From Candidatus Eubacterium faecigallinarum (lineage in GTDB: Bacteria; Bacillota; Clostridia; Oscillospirales; Acutalibacteraceae): a stretch of DNA of 64,000 bases. The position numbers and the translations under genes are program-made. The notes beneath the pieces were generated by a model. That model had not been told where the DNA came from. It worked only from the letters and a program-made list of their open reading frames with translations, and made no database searches. Where the stretch lies: contig DXDN01000005.1 of the NCBI GenBank assembly GCA_019115455.1, positions 159,768 through 223,767 on the forward strand, in the 5' to 3' direction. This document shows positions 34,268-42,824 of this stretch, piece by piece (within the stretch, counting starts at the first letter, position 1; every line of letters starts with the position of its first letter).

Positions 34268-34569
34268 TGCCACGTTTCTCGGAATCAGATATAGACGCCG
34301 CCAAAAGAAGAGTGCAGGAGATGCACGAGCGTGCCTCCCGTTATACGGATAATTCACAGACAAAAAGGCAGGGCAGTGAAAGTCACAGCAACACTTATGA
34401 AAATAAGCCAAAGGACATTGAAAAAACGGACGAGAAGCTTTCTAACCGTGATGATAACGACGAGTCCCAGGATAAGTCTTTTTTTATAATTTTAGCCCTT
34501 ATTTTGCTGCTTTCCAAAGAGGATGCGGACAATACCCTGATTCTCGCTCTGCTTTATCTTCTGCTGTAA
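34267..34569 (+). CDS. small tail-anchored protein (cassette gene 3)
   Basis: A 100-residue protein. The first two thirds are charged and polar (DAAKRRVQEMHERASRY and a disordered Gln/Ser/Asp/Glu stretch). The last 30 residues form two hydrophobic runs, FFIILALILLLS and TLILALLYLLL, parted by KEDADN, like a membrane hairpin or tail anchor. AGGGAG precedes the ATG. The function is unknown; it may tether the previous two proteins to the membrane. Confidence 0.7.
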   Translation: MPRFSESDIDAAKRRVQEMHERASRYTDNSQTKRQGSESHSNTYENKPKDIEKTDEKLSNRDDNDESQDKSFFIILALILLLSKEDADNTLILALLYLLL

Positions 34570-34598
34570 AATAATATGTGGAATTTTTGGCAATAATA

Positions 34599-34607
34599 TG
34601 TTATATT
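34599..34607 (+). promoter_or_regulatory. extended -10 element before yfmF
   Basis: TGT directly before TATATT (34602-34607); the -35 region (TGGAAT) is poor. It gives a leader of about 35 bases. Confidence 0.45.
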
Positions 34608-34648
34608 AATAAATATAATTTTAAGTTAAAGTATCCGGAGGAATAAAA

Positions 34649-35926
34649 TTGGACTTTACTCAAAAAGAAATCGTCAGCGGCGTAACACTGATAAGCGTAA
34701 ACGCCGGGCATTTTAAAACCAATGAAACAGCCATAAGTCTTGCCGTACCGCTTACCAAGGAAACGGCGGCGGTAAACGCCCTTATGATTAATCTGATATC
34801 ACGAAAAAGCAGGCAGTATCCGAGCCTTTTGTCCCTGAACAAAAAGCTTGCGTATCTGTACGGTGCTTCGTTGTCAGCTGTGGTGACAAAGGTGGGGGAG
34901 TCCCAGGTGCTTAAGCTGGGTGTGTCAAGCCTTGACGACAGATTCTCCCTGGATTCAGGCAGTATATCCCTTGAGTGTCTGAAACTTCTTACCTCTCTGC
35001 TGTTTGAGCCGAGACTCAATGAGCAGGGCGAGTTTTTCAGCGAGGATGTGGAGGCTGAAAAACGTATATTAATAGAAAAAATTGAAGCCGAGCAGAATGA
35101 AAAAAGAATATATGTCTTAAGAAAAGCGGAGCAGCTTATGTTTGCGGACGAGCCCTACGGAGTTGACCGCTACGGTGCAATTGACGACGTTAAGAAAATA
35201 ACTGCTTCAGACGTTCTTTCGGCTTGGAAAAATGCCCTTGAAAAGGCTAAAATAATGGTAACCGTTGTGGGAAAAGCAGACGATGACGCTTTTGCAAGTC
35301 ACCTGAAAGACGCTTTTTCAGCCATTAACAGAAATTACAGCGGTTTAAATGAAACAGTGTTTGTCCCCAAGGCAGACAGCGTTAAAGAAAAAATGGAACG
35401 TATTGACGTAAAGCAGGGCAAAATCGTTTTAGGCTTCAGGGTTAATCTTAAGCCCGAAGACGAACTTACTGCGGCAATGCGTACATTCTGCGATGTTTTC
35501 GGCGGAGGCCCGTATTCAAAGCTTTTTGCCAATGTGCGTGAAAAAATGAGCCTTTGCTATTATTGCTCAGCAAGATATACGAAACAGAAAAGCTATATAA
35601 TGATTCAGTGCGGCTGCAATGAGGAAAATATGGACAAGGCAGTCAGCGAGATACTTCATCAGCTTGACGAGATAAAATCAGGCAATTTTGACGAGGAACT
35701 GAATTCCTCCAGAATAGGTCTTCACGATGCGATAATGTCAGTAAACGACGCTCCTGAGGTTATCGAAGGCTGGTACACAAACCAGATAACATCAGCTACG
35801 GTGAAATCTCCTGAAGAGTCTGCCGCAGAAAATGACGCTGTTACAAAGCAGCAGGTAATTGAGTGCGCAGGACTTCTCAGCCTTGATACGATTTATAAAC
35901 TTTCAGCGCCGAAGGAGGGTAATTGA
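34649..35926 (+). CDS. M16 peptidase-like protein YfmF, inactive partner
   Basis: A 425-residue M16-fold protein matching the YfmF (YmfF) group, needed with YfmH for 5-aminopentanol modification of EF-P in Bacillus subtilis. The family's HxxEH zinc motif is absent from the N-terminal half (MINLISRKSRQYPSLLSLNK stands where it would be), so this is the non-catalytic half of a dimer. The C-terminal half has the R/Y pair region VREKMSLCYYCSARY. TTG start at 34649, with CGGAGGA six bases upstream. No efp gene is in the window. Confidence 0.86.
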   Translation: MDFTQKEIVSGVTLISVNAGHFKTNETAISLAVPLTKETAAVNALMINLISRKSRQYPSLLSLNKKLAYLYGASLSAVVTKVGESQVLKLGVSSLDDRFSLDSGSISLECLKLLTSLLFEPRLNEQGEFFSEDVEAEKRILIEKIEAEQNEKRIYVLRKAEQLMFADEPYGVDRYGAIDDVKKITASDVLSAWKNALEKAKIMVTVVGKADDDAFASHLKDAFSAINRNYSGLNETVFVPKADSVKEKMERIDVKQGKIVLGFRVNLKPEDELTAAMRTFCDVFGGGPYSKLFANVREKMSLCYYCSARYTKQKSYIMIQCGCNEENMDKAVSEILHQLDEIKSGNFDEELNSSRIGLHDAIMSVNDAPEVIEGWYTNQITSATVKSPEESAAENDAVTKQQVIECAGLLSLDTIYKLSAPKEGN

Positions 35927-37212
35927 TGAAAGAAATCAAATCAGCCGAACTCGGCGAGAAATATTACGAGATAGACCACGAATCGGGACTTAAAATTTTT
36001 GTTATGCCAAAGGAGAATTATTCCTCGGCATATGCGGTATTCGGCACAAAATACGGCTCTATAGACACAAGGTTCAAACGCTCTGACAGCAGTGAATGGA
36101 CGGTGGTGCCGGAGGGTATTGCTCATTTTCTGGAGCATAAGCTTTTTGAAAGCGAGGACCTCGACGCGTTTGCACGCTATGCAAAAACCGGAGCCAGCGC
36201 CAATGCATACACTTCTTTTGACAAGACTTGTTATCTTTTTCAGTGCAGTGATAATTTTGAGGCGTCGCTGGAAATACTTTTGGATTTTGTTACTCACCCG
36301 TATTTTACAGAGGAAACGGTTGAGAAAGAGCAGGGCATAATCGGGCAGGAAATCACAATGTACTATGACGTTGCAGGCTGGATGAGTACGTTTAATCTTC
36401 TCAGACTGCTTTATCACAATCATCCTGTGCGTATTGATATAGCCGGCACCGTGGAGTCAATTGCTCAGATTACAGACAAACTGCTTTATGACTGCTACGA
36501 CACGTTTTATAATCTCCATAATATGTGCCTTACAGTGGTGGGAAACGTTACTGCCAAGCAGGTTTTGGACGTGTGCGACAGGATGCTTAAAAAGGCTCCT
36601 GAGCTGGAGATTGAGCGTTCCTTTGAGGAAGAACCCCAAAGCATTGCAGGCAATTACTGCGAATATAACCTTGCTATGAGCATGCCGGTGTTCTCCTTCG
36701 GCTATAAGGAAAAATGTGAGAAACCAATTCAGGATATAAGAAAAATCGTTGAGGTCAATATTCTGCTTGAGATTCTTGCAGGTGATACCTCACCGCTTTA
36801 TGACCGCCTGTTTTCACAGGGGCTGATTAATACCGGATTTTCAAAAGAATATTTTATCGGCTACGGCTATGAGGCAGTTATGTTCGACGGCGAGAGCACA
36901 GACCCTCAGGCAGTCAGCAGCGAGATTAAAAAAGCCGTCAAAGAGCTTCGCGAAAAAGGTATCTCAGACGAGCAGTTTGAAACTGCAAGACGTCTGCTTT
37001 ACGGAAGAGAAATAATGGATTATAACGATATAGATTCCATTGCAAACGGCTTTATCAACGCTTATTTCAGCGGATATTCAGTTTTTGACGCTATTGAGAT
37101 ATACAAGTCTGTTACCAAAAATGATATTGAAAACAGGCTTGCAGATATGATGAGGGAGGATTACAGCGCTTTATCTGTGGTAAAGAGCAAAGCGGCTGGT
37201 AACGGTGAATAA
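35926..37212 (+). CDS. M16 zinc peptidase YfmH, catalytic partner
   Basis: A 428-residue M16 peptidase with an intact inverted zinc motif HFLEH in EGIAHFLEHKLFES (about residue 66) and the downstream Glu in VEKEQGIIGQEITMY. It pairs with the inactive YfmF encoded just before it, sharing one base (TGATG). ATG 35926 is preferred over TTG 35923, as it is 6 bases from GGAGGG. Established role in B. subtilis: EF-P modification; here inferred from the gene pair. Confidence 0.88.
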   Translation: MKEIKSAELGEKYYEIDHESGLKIFVMPKENYSSAYAVFGTKYGSIDTRFKRSDSSEWTVVPEGIAHFLEHKLFESEDLDAFARYAKTGASANAYTSFDKTCYLFQCSDNFEASLEILLDFVTHPYFTEETVEKEQGIIGQEITMYYDVAGWMSTFNLLRLLYHNHPVRIDIAGTVESIAQITDKLLYDCYDTFYNLHNMCLTVVGNVTAKQVLDVCDRMLKKAPELEIERSFEEEPQSIAGNYCEYNLAMSMPVFSFGYKEKCEKPIQDIRKIVEVNILLEILAGDTSPLYDRLFSQGLINTGFSKEYFIGYGYEAVMFDGESTDPQAVSSEIKKAVKELREKGISDEQFETARRLLYGREIMDYNDIDSIANGFINAYFSGYSVFDAIEIYKSVTKNDIENRLADMMREDYSALSVVKSKAAGNGE

Positions 37213-37214
37213 AA

Positions 37215-38213
37215 ATGAGTGATTACACAAGAGTTTATTTTGAGGGGCTTGGTATTGATTTTGACCTGCCGTCGGTAGCGTTTACAATTTTCGGCCACGA
37301 TGTACACTGGTACGGAATCATTATAGCTTTCGGTTTTATACTTGCTGTTTTGTACGGTGGCAGAATGGCATATAAGTGGAAAATGAGTCTTGACGGCATG
37401 ACGGATGTGCTGATATGGGGCACGATTTTAGGCATAATATGCGCCAGGCTCTACTACGTGGCGTTTGAATGGTCGTATTATAAAGATCACCTTGCCGAGA
37501 TACCCCAGATATGGAACGGCGGTATAGCGATTTACGGCGGCATAATCGGCGCTCTTATCGGTGCGGCAATAGGCTGTAAGACGGGCAAGATTAATTTCCC
37601 GAATCTGCTTGATCTCGGTGCGCTGGGACTTCTCATCGGGCAGGGAATCGGTCGCTGGGGCAATTTCTTTAACCAGGAAGCATTCGGAACGAATACCACA
37701 ACTGCACCTTTCAGAATGTGGAGCGTTAAAATTCAGCAGACGCTTGAGGCAACTGCTGATTCCCTTGCTCAAAAGGGTATTGAGGTCGACCCGGATCTTC
37801 CCGTCCATCCCACGTTTTTGTATGAGAGCGTGTGGTGCATATTAGGATTCTTCATACTCAACCACATTGTACAAAAACACAGGAAATTCAAGGGCGAAGT
37901 TTTCCTGCTCTACGGTGTTTGGTACGGTCTGGAAAGAGCGGTTGTCGAGGGTATGAGAACTGATTCACTTTATATCGGCGATACGACTTTGAGAGTAAGT
38001 CAGCTGCTTTCAATGGTGGTTGTTGTAGTATTTGCGCTTGCGCTGGTAGTTTGCTTTGTAAAATTGAAAAAGGGAACGCTGTGGAAAGCTCTCCTGCTTG
38101 ATACCGATACCCCAAACACTAAAAGCGCAGTGAGCGGTGACACACCTCAAAAAGAAGAAAATACTGAAATAAAAAATGAAATTACGGAGAATAAAAATGG
38201 CACAGATAATTGA
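37215..38213 (+). CDS. lgt: prolipoprotein diacylglyceryl transferase
   Basis: A 332-residue membrane enzyme that adds diacylglycerol from phosphatidylglycerol to the lipobox cysteine of prolipoproteins. Several TM segments; signature [13 protein letters not shown] (Lgt motif), and later [20 protein letters not shown] with the essential Arg/Glu region. It has a charged tail of about 30 residues ([18 protein letters not shown]) with no known role. The lipoprotein at 42441 is a likely client. It overlaps folD by 17 bases. Confidence 0.95.
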   Translation: MSDYTRVYFEGLGIDFDLPSVAFTIFGHDVHWYGIIIAFGFILAVLYGGRMAYKWKMSLDGMTDVLIWGTILGIICARLYYVAFEWSYYKDHLAEIPQIWNGGIAIYGGIIGALIGAAIGCKTGKINFPNLLDLGALGLLIGQGIGRWGNFFNQEAFGTNTTTAPFRMWSVKIQQTLEATADSLAQKGIEVDPDLPVHPTFLYESVWCILGFFILNHIVQKHRKFKGEVFLLYGVWYGLERAVVEGMRTDSLYIGDTTLRVSQLLSMVVVVVFALALVVCFVKLKKGTLWKALLLDTDTPNTKSAVSGDTPQKEENTEIKNEITENKNGTDN

Positions 38214-39054
38214 CGGAAAAGCAGTATCAAAACAGGTAAGGGAGAAGGTGGCCGCAGAAACAGCCGCTTTAAAGGAAAAGGGTATTACACCAGGTCTGGC
38301 GGTAATAATAGTCGGCGATGACCCGGCGTCACAGGTTTATGTAAGAAATAAGGAAAAGGCATGTGACGAGGTGGGCTTTTACAGCGAAAAATTCGCTTTG
38401 CCGGCAAGCACCACCCAGCAGGAACTTAATGAGCTTGTAATGAAGCTTAATAAGCGTGACAAGATCAGCGGTATTTTATGCCAGCTTCCGCTTCCGTCTC
38501 ATCTTGATGACAAAGAAGTAATTAACCTTATTGACCCCAAAAAGGATGTAGACGCTTTTCACCCGGTGAATGTCGGTGAAATAATGATTGGCGATTACAA
38601 TTTCCTGCCATGTACTCCTGCCGGAATAATGGAGCTGATTCATTCCACAGGTGTTGATATCTGTTCAAAAAAAGCCGTGGTTATCGGAAGAAGCAATATC
38701 GTCGGCAAACCGATGGCAATGCTGTTGCTCCACGAGAACGCTACGGTTGAGATAACTCATTCAAAAACAAAGGACCTCAAGTCCATAACAAGTCAGGCGG
38801 ATATACTTGTGGCAGCTATAGGCAAGGCAAAGTTCGTCACAGCCGATATGGTTAAGGACGGCGCCGTTGTTATTGACGTGGGAATGAACAGGGACGAAAA
38901 CGGCAAGCTCTGCGGCGACGTGGATTTTGAAAATGTAAAGGAAAAATGCTCTTATATTACTCCTGTTCCTGGCGGCGTAGGCCCAATGACAATATCTATG
39001 CTGATGAAGAATACGCTCACCGCCGCTAAGATTCAAAACGGTCTGATGAAGTAA
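38197..39054 (+). CDS. folD: methylene-THF dehydrogenase/cyclohydrolase
   Basis: A 285-residue bifunctional FolD interconverting 5,10-methylene-, methenyl- and 10-formyl-tetrahydrofolate. Motifs: [15 protein letters not shown] with the catalytic Lys, [39 protein letters not shown] and [18 protein letters not shown] 38197 is chosen, with CGGAGAA upstream; it lies inside the end of lgt. It works in the same one-carbon pathway as glyA. Confidence 0.96.
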   Translation: MAQIIDGKAVSKQVREKVAAETAALKEKGITPGLAVIIVGDDPASQVYVRNKEKACDEVGFYSEKFALPASTTQQELNELVMKLNKRDKISGILCQLPLPSHLDDKEVINLIDPKKDVDAFHPVNVGEIMIGDYNFLPCTPAGIMELIHSTGVDICSKKAVVIGRSNIVGKPMAMLLLHENATVEITHSKTKDLKSITSQADILVAAIGKAKFVTADMVKDGAVVIDVGMNRDENGKLCGDVDFENVKEKCSYITPVPGGVGPMTISMLMKNTLTAAKIQNGLMK

Positions 39055-39098
39055 TATCAGCCGGTAAATTTGCAGGTGCTATGAAAACAGGTGATAAA

Positions 39099-39566
39099 AT
39101 GAGCTTGGAAGAGCAGGTAGTTAATAAACTGATTGAAAAAAATTATCATATCTCTTTTGCTGAATCCTGTACGGGAGGGCTTTGCTGCGGTACTTTGGTA
39201 AACGTGTCAAATGCCTCCCGGGTGCTTGATATGTCCTTTGTGACCTATGCAAATGAGGCGAAGATTGCTTTGCTGGGAGTCAGCGCCGACACAATCAGCA
39301 GTTTTGGCGTTGTCAGCGAGGAGGTCGCCGCAGAAATGGCATCAGGAGTCGCCGCAAAGGCAGGTTGCCAGATAGGAGTCGGGATAACAGGCGTTGCAGG
39401 ACCTACGGGCGGCACGGCTGTAAAACCCGTCGGTATGGTCTGCTTCGGCTTCTGCGTTAACTCAAATGTGAGTACCTATACTTGCCGTTTTGGCGATTTG
39501 GGACGCAATCAGGTAAGAAAAGCAAGCGTGGAATTTGTTTTTAAAAAACTACTTGAACTTATCTGA
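39099..39566 (+). CDS. pncC: nicotinamide-nucleotide amidase, CinA C-terminal domain protein
   Basis: A 155-residue stand-alone CinA C-terminal domain, PncC type, which deamidates NMN to nicotinate mononucleotide in pyridine nucleotide recycling. Motifs: SFAESCTGGLCCGTLVNV, VTYANEAKIALLGV, FGVVSEEVAAEMA and VGITGVAGPTGGT. ATG 39099 has AGGTGA four bases upstream; ATG 39081 is an alternative with a closer but similar site. No N-terminal MoCF-like domain is present. Confidence 0.9.
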   Translation: MSLEEQVVNKLIEKNYHISFAESCTGGLCCGTLVNVSNASRVLDMSFVTYANEAKIALLGVSADTISSFGVVSEEVAAEMASGVAAKAGCQIGVGITGVAGPTGGTAVKPVGMVCFGFCVNSNVSTYTCRFGDLGRNQVRKASVEFVFKKLLELI

Positions 39567-39580
39567 ATTTTATGTATAAT
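39553..39580 (+). promoter_or_regulatory. tRNA promoter overlapping the end of pncC
   Basis: TTGAAC (39553-39558, inside the last codons of pncC), 16 bases, TATAAT (39575-39580). It lies about 50 bases before tRNA-Thr. Confidence 0.7.
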
Positions 39581-39631
39581 ATATAAAGTGACGTGCAAAA
39601 GCCTAAATTGGGCATTTTAACACGCCTTAAT

Positions 39632-39707
39632 GCTGGAGTGGCACAGTTGGTAGCGCAACTGATTCGTAATCAGTAGGTCGTGGGTTCAAGTCCCATCTCC
39701 AGCTCCA
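39632..39707 (+). tRNA. tRNA-Thr (anticodon CGT)
   Basis: A cloverleaf read by eye: acceptor GCTGGAG / CTCCAGC, anticodon arm ACTGA-TTCGTAA-TCAGT with CGT at 39665-39667 (codon ACG), T arm GTGGG-TTCAAGT-CCCAT, and encoded CCA (39705-39707). The D stem GCAC / GCGC has an A-C mismatch at pair 12-23. The minor CGT isoacceptor implies other Thr tRNAs elsewhere. Confidence 0.95.
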
Positions 39708-39710
39708 TAT

Positions 39711-39743
39711 CGCCGCGTTCTTCGTGTCCGCGGCGATGTTTTT
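39711..39743 (+). terminator. terminator after tRNA-Thr
   Basis: CGCCGCG (39711-39717) and CGCGGCG (39729-39735) form a 7-bp GC stem, then ATGTTTTT. It separates the two tRNA genes, so tRNA-Val may have its own promoter, which I do not see clearly. Confidence 0.8.
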
Positions 39744-39774
39744 ATACAGTTAAAACAATATTTAGATTATTCAT

Positions 39775-39851
39775 GAAGGCGTAGCTCAGTTGGTTAGAGT
39801 ACCTGCTTGACATGCAGGGGGTCGGTGGTTCAAGTCCACTCGTCTTCACCA
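39775..39851 (+). tRNA. tRNA-Val (anticodon GAC)
   Basis: Acceptor GAAGGCG / CGTCTTC (one G-T pair), D arm GCTC / GAGT, anticodon arm CCTGC-TTGACAT-GCAGG with GAC at 39809-39811 (codons GTC, GTT), T arm GGTGG-TTCAAGT-CCACT, encoded CCA at 39849-39851. Confidence 0.96.
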
Positions 39852-39878
39852 AAAAGACTGCACAGGCAGTCTTTTTTT
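39851..39878 (+). terminator. terminator after tRNA-Val
   Basis: AAAAAGACTGC (39851-39861) and GCAGTCTTTTT (39866-39876) with an ACAG loop, ending in Ts. The first A is also the tRNA's last base. The 237 bases that follow, to the NSS gene, hold only its promoter. Confidence 0.9.
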
Positions 39879-40057
39879 ATTATTCACAATATGCTAAATG
39901 TGCAAATTGGAAAAATACTATTTTGTTTAAGTTCGTTTTTCAGTTGCCGATGAACATAATAAATGTTTTTATAGTTATTATATATGAATCTGATTTTCTT
40001 TTTTCGCTTTTTTATGAATTATGAAACAATGATGTTTCTCTGTTTTTTGCACACGTA

Positions 40058-40086
40058 TTGAATTATTTTACACAGTGTGTTACAAT
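40058..40086 (+). promoter_or_regulatory. promoter of the NSS transporter
   Basis: TTGAAT (40058-40063), 17 bases, TACAAT (40081-40086), preceded by TGT (extended -10). Confidence 0.72.
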
Positions 40087-40115
40087 CTTGTAGCAAAAAA
40101 AGAGAGGAGTATTTT

Positions 40116-41492
40116 ATGGAGAGGGAAAAGTTAAAGTCCCGTTTGGGATTTATTTTGCTTTCCGCAGGCTGTGCCATTGGTATCGGTAACGTTTGGAAGT
40201 TTCCGTATATAGCGGGACAGGGCGGCGGAGGCACGTTCGTACTTTTTTATCTAATTTTTTTGGTGATTTTAGGTCTGCCTATTCTGAGCATGGAGTTTGC
40301 TGTGGGCAGAGCGTCGCAAAAAAGCCCGGTAAAAGCATATCAGGCACTTGAAAAGCCAAAGAGCAAATGGCATATACACGGTTATTTGACCCTTATCGGA
40401 TGCTATTTGCTGATGATGTATTACACAAGTGTTTCGGGCTGGATGCTTCACTATTTTTACCTGACAGCTACAGGAAAATTCGAGGGTGCAAATACCCAGT
40501 TTGTCGAAAATGCCTTTAACGAAATGCTGGCGCAGCCAAAAACCATGATGTTTTGGGTTGTTGTGGTTGTCGCTTTCGGCATTTTGGTATGTGCTAAAGG
40601 GCTTCAAAGCGGTCTTGAAAAAGTCACCAAGGTTATGATGGTAGCGCTTCTTGTGATAATGGTTGTGCTGGCGATAAACAGCTTTACCATGGACGGAGCA
40701 AAAGAGGGACTTTCTTATTTCCTTCTTCCCGACTTTGAGCGAATGAAAAGCGTCGGGGTTGCCACAACTCTGGTAAGCGCTATGAATCAGGCGTTCTTCA
40801 CCCTCAGTCTCGGTATCGGAGCTATGGCGATTTTCGGCAGCTATATTGATAAAAAGCATACTCTTCTGGGCGAATCCGCAAGAGTAGTTGTGCTTGACAC
40901 ATTTGTTGCGATTTCTGCCGGACTTATTATTTTCCCGGCTTGCTTTACATATAATGTTGACCAGACATCGGGGACAAAGCTCATTTTCATCACGCTTCCT
41001 AACATATTTGCAAATATGCCCATGGGTCGCGTGTGGGGCAGCATTTTCTTCCTGTTTATGTCATTTGCGGCACTTTCTACTATTTTTGCCGTGTTTGAAA
41101 ATATTATCTGCTGTGTAATGGAGCTTACGGGTATGAGCAGACTTAAATCGTCAATATTTAACTTTGTGCTTATTACACTGCTTTCCGTTCCCTGCGTTTT
41201 AGGATTTAATATTTGGGCTTGGGACGGCTTCAAAATCTTCGGCGGAACAGTAATGGATCTGGAAGACTTTTTGGTAAGCAATATCTTCCTGCCTCTCGGC
41301 AGTCTTATATATCTTCTTTTCTGTGTCAGCAAAAAAGGCTGGGGATGGAAAAACTATATGAAAGAAGCCAATACCGGCAAGGGACTTAAGGTCAAAAACT
41401 GGATGAGATTTTATCTCACCTACATTTTGCCGCTGATAGTTATATTCATATTTGCATTCGGAATTTACGACAAATTCAAAACTTTGTTTTAA
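40116..41492 (+). CDS. sodium-dependent amino-acid transporter (NSS/SNF family)
   Basis: A 458-residue symporter with LeuT-like fold. TM1 holds the family signature SAGCAIGIGNVWKFPYIAGQ, which lines the substrate and Na sites, followed by GGGGTFVLFYL. TM6 has ATTLVSAMNQAFFTLSLGIG. It has eleven or so TM segments, as in the bacterial Tyt1/MhsT branch, which suggests hydrophobic or aromatic amino acids (inference). ATG 40116 has AGAGAGGAG upstream. A single gene with its own promoter and terminator. Confidence 0.9.
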   Translation: MEREKLKSRLGFILLSAGCAIGIGNVWKFPYIAGQGGGGTFVLFYLIFLVILGLPILSMEFAVGRASQKSPVKAYQALEKPKSKWHIHGYLTLIGCYLLMMYYTSVSGWMLHYFYLTATGKFEGANTQFVENAFNEMLAQPKTMMFWVVVVVAFGILVCAKGLQSGLEKVTKVMMVALLVIMVVLAINSFTMDGAKEGLSYFLLPDFERMKSVGVATTLVSAMNQAFFTLSLGIGAMAIFGSYIDKKHTLLGESARVVVLDTFVAISAGLIIFPACFTYNVDQTSGTKLIFITLPNIFANMPMGRVWGSIFFLFMSFAALSTIFAVFENIICCVMELTGMSRLKSSIFNFVLITLLSVPCVLGFNIWAWDGFKIFGGTVMDLEDFLVSNIFLPLGSLIYLLFCVSKKGWGWKNYMKEANTGKGLKVKNWMRFYLTYILPLIVIFIFAFGIYDKFKTLF

Positions 41493-41528
41493 CATTCAAA
41501 TTTGCAAAAATATACTGATTGCAAAAAT

Positions 41529-41560
41529 AAAAAGGTTGTCACCGACAACCTTTTTATTTT
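41529..41560. terminator. bidirectional terminator
   Basis: AAAAAGGTTGTC / GACAACCTTTTT form a perfect 12-bp stem with an ACC loop, with T tracts in both readings. It serves the NSS gene and the convergent EFR1 gene ending at 41583. Confidence 0.93.
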
Positions 41561-41582
41561 TATCTGTTTAATTTTTAGTGTG

Positions 41583-42329
41583 TTATTTCGGACAGGTGTA
41601 TCTTGGCTGGTTTACGCTTTTTTTGCCGTATTCAATTGCGCTTACAGGGCAGTGGGATATGCAGGCCATGCAGTGAGTGCAGTTGTCATCCCATACAGGC
41701 TTGCCGTCTTTTAGGCTGATATTGTTAAGGGGACACAGTTTTTCGCACGCCCCGCAACTGATACAGGTGTCTTTTACACGGAACTTTTTAGCGTGTACCA
41801 TAGCAGGATAAAATATCTGATTGATAAATCCGCTGTATATTTTATCTAACAGAGTAGGCGTTACTTTTTCAAACTGTCCGCCGTCTGCTATAACTTTTGC
41901 GGCTTTGTCTATTACAGGTTCAGCCTTTGCCACCTCTTTGGCGGCAGTTTCTTTGTCCGGAACGTCAAACATGGCGATGTAATTTTCAGGCATAACCACT
42001 GAGCACAGACCCAAATATTTGATGTTCAGCTTGCCGCACAGCTCTTTAAGGTATTTTTCGGCATTTCCGGTTTCTCCGCCGCAGGTCATAACAAAATACG
42101 CCTCGTGGCTTCCGTTTTGTCGGATATTGCAGATGAAATTCTCAACAACTCTGGGAATTCTCCATGCATAGGTCGGAGTTACGAAAACAAAACGTTCGTT
42201 TTTCTGTGCTGAATACACTTTTTCCTGTTTCAGGTACTCGTTGATTGATACCGTATCCTCATTTATGATGCGGGAAATTCTTTTTGCGGCGTACCTGCTG
42301 TTTCCTGTTCCTGAAAAATATAAAATCAT
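41583..42329 (-). CDS. EFR1-type flavodoxin-ferredoxin fusion
   Basis: A 248-residue redox protein. The N-terminal flavodoxin domain begins MILYFSGTGNSRYAAKRI, with the FMN phosphate loop SGTGNS, then FVTPTYAWRIPRVVENF and MTCGGETGN. The C-terminal part has two 4Fe-4S motifs, CISCGACEKLCP and CTHCMACISHCP. The EFR1 family is common in clostridia and is thought to shuttle electrons; partners are unknown. ATG 42329 is chosen, with AGGTGA upstream, over a longer frame starting in the promoter. Confidence 0.9.
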   Translation of the reverse strand: MILYFSGTGNSRYAAKRISRIINEDTVSINEYLKQEKVYSAQKNERFVFVTPTYAWRIPRVVENFICNIRQNGSHEAYFVMTCGGETGNAEKYLKELCGKLNIKYLGLCSVVMPENYIAMFDVPDKETAAKEVAKAEPVIDKAAKVIADGGQFEKVTPTLLDKIYSGFINQIFYPAMVHAKKFRVKDTCISCGACEKLCPLNNISLKDGKPVWDDNCTHCMACISHCPVSAIEYGKKSVNQPRYTCPK

Positions 42330-42344
42330 AATATCACCTGATAC

Positions 42345-42373
42345 ATTATACCAGATTTTCAAGTCTTAATCAA
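42345..42373 (-). promoter_or_regulatory. promoter of the EFR1 gene
   Basis: Minus strand: TTGATT (42373-42368), 17 bases, TATAAT (42350-42345), with TGG before the -10 (extended -10). The start is only a few bases before the ribosome site. Confidence 0.8.
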
Positions 42374-42392
42374 TCTTATGTATAATGCATAT

Positions 42393-42424
42393 CCGCCCCG
42401 GAAAATATCTCCGAGGCGGTTTTT
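42393..42424. terminator. GC-rich hairpin, terminator-like
   Basis: CCGCCCCGG (42393-42401) and CCGAGGCGG (42411-42419) pair with one C/A mismatch. The T tract (42420-42424) is on the plus strand, yet no plus-strand gene lies before it; on the minus strand, where the lipoprotein gene ends, there is no T tract. It probably ends the lipoprotein-ypeB transcript inefficiently, or stops stray plus-strand transcription. Confidence 0.5.
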
Positions 42425-42440
42425 GCTTGCTTTTCTTTTT

Positions 42441-42770
42441 TTACTCCATTGCGTCAGATACAGCGTCGCCGGCTCTGTCAACTGCGCCGCCTACTCCGTC
42501 GGCAAGGTCGTCAGCGCCCTGTCCGATATCGTCGCCGACTCTGTCAGCCTTTGATTCCATCTCGTTTGTTGTGCTGTTGTCCATAGTGCTTTCGGCGCTG
42601 GACTGGTTCTGAGTTGTTGAAGAAGCTTCTGTTACGTTTGTTGTTTGTGTTACAGCTGATGTGTTTTCAGTTGTAGTTGTTGTGGTATCGTCAGTGTTGT
42701 TGGAACATCCCATAAATACTGTTGCGATAACGGCAACCGCCATTGCAATAATTAAAAATTTGCTTTTCAT
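42441..42770 (-). CDS. small Thr-rich lipoprotein
   Basis: A 109-residue lipoprotein: signal MKSKFLIIAMAVAVIATVF, lipobox FMGC with Cys22, then a Thr/Ser/Asn/Gln-rich stretch (about 25-70) like a spacer from the membrane. An acidic end (about 72-109) shows a repeating pattern of D-x-x-x-D and VGDDIGQGADDLADGVGG, which could be an amphipathic helix. Lgt at 37215 would lipidate it. The gene follows ypeB by 54 bases on the same strand. AAAGGAAG precedes the ATG. The function is unknown. Confidence 0.82.
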   Translation of the reverse strand: MKSKFLIIAMAVAVIATVFMGCSNNTDDTTTTTTENTSAVTQTTNVTEASSTTQNQSSAESTMDNSTTNEMESKADRVGDDIGQGADDLADGVGGAVDRAGDAVSDAME

Positions 42771-42824
42771 AATTATAACTTCCTTTCACAATTATAATTT
42801 GCTTTTTTATAAAATTTATTCAAA

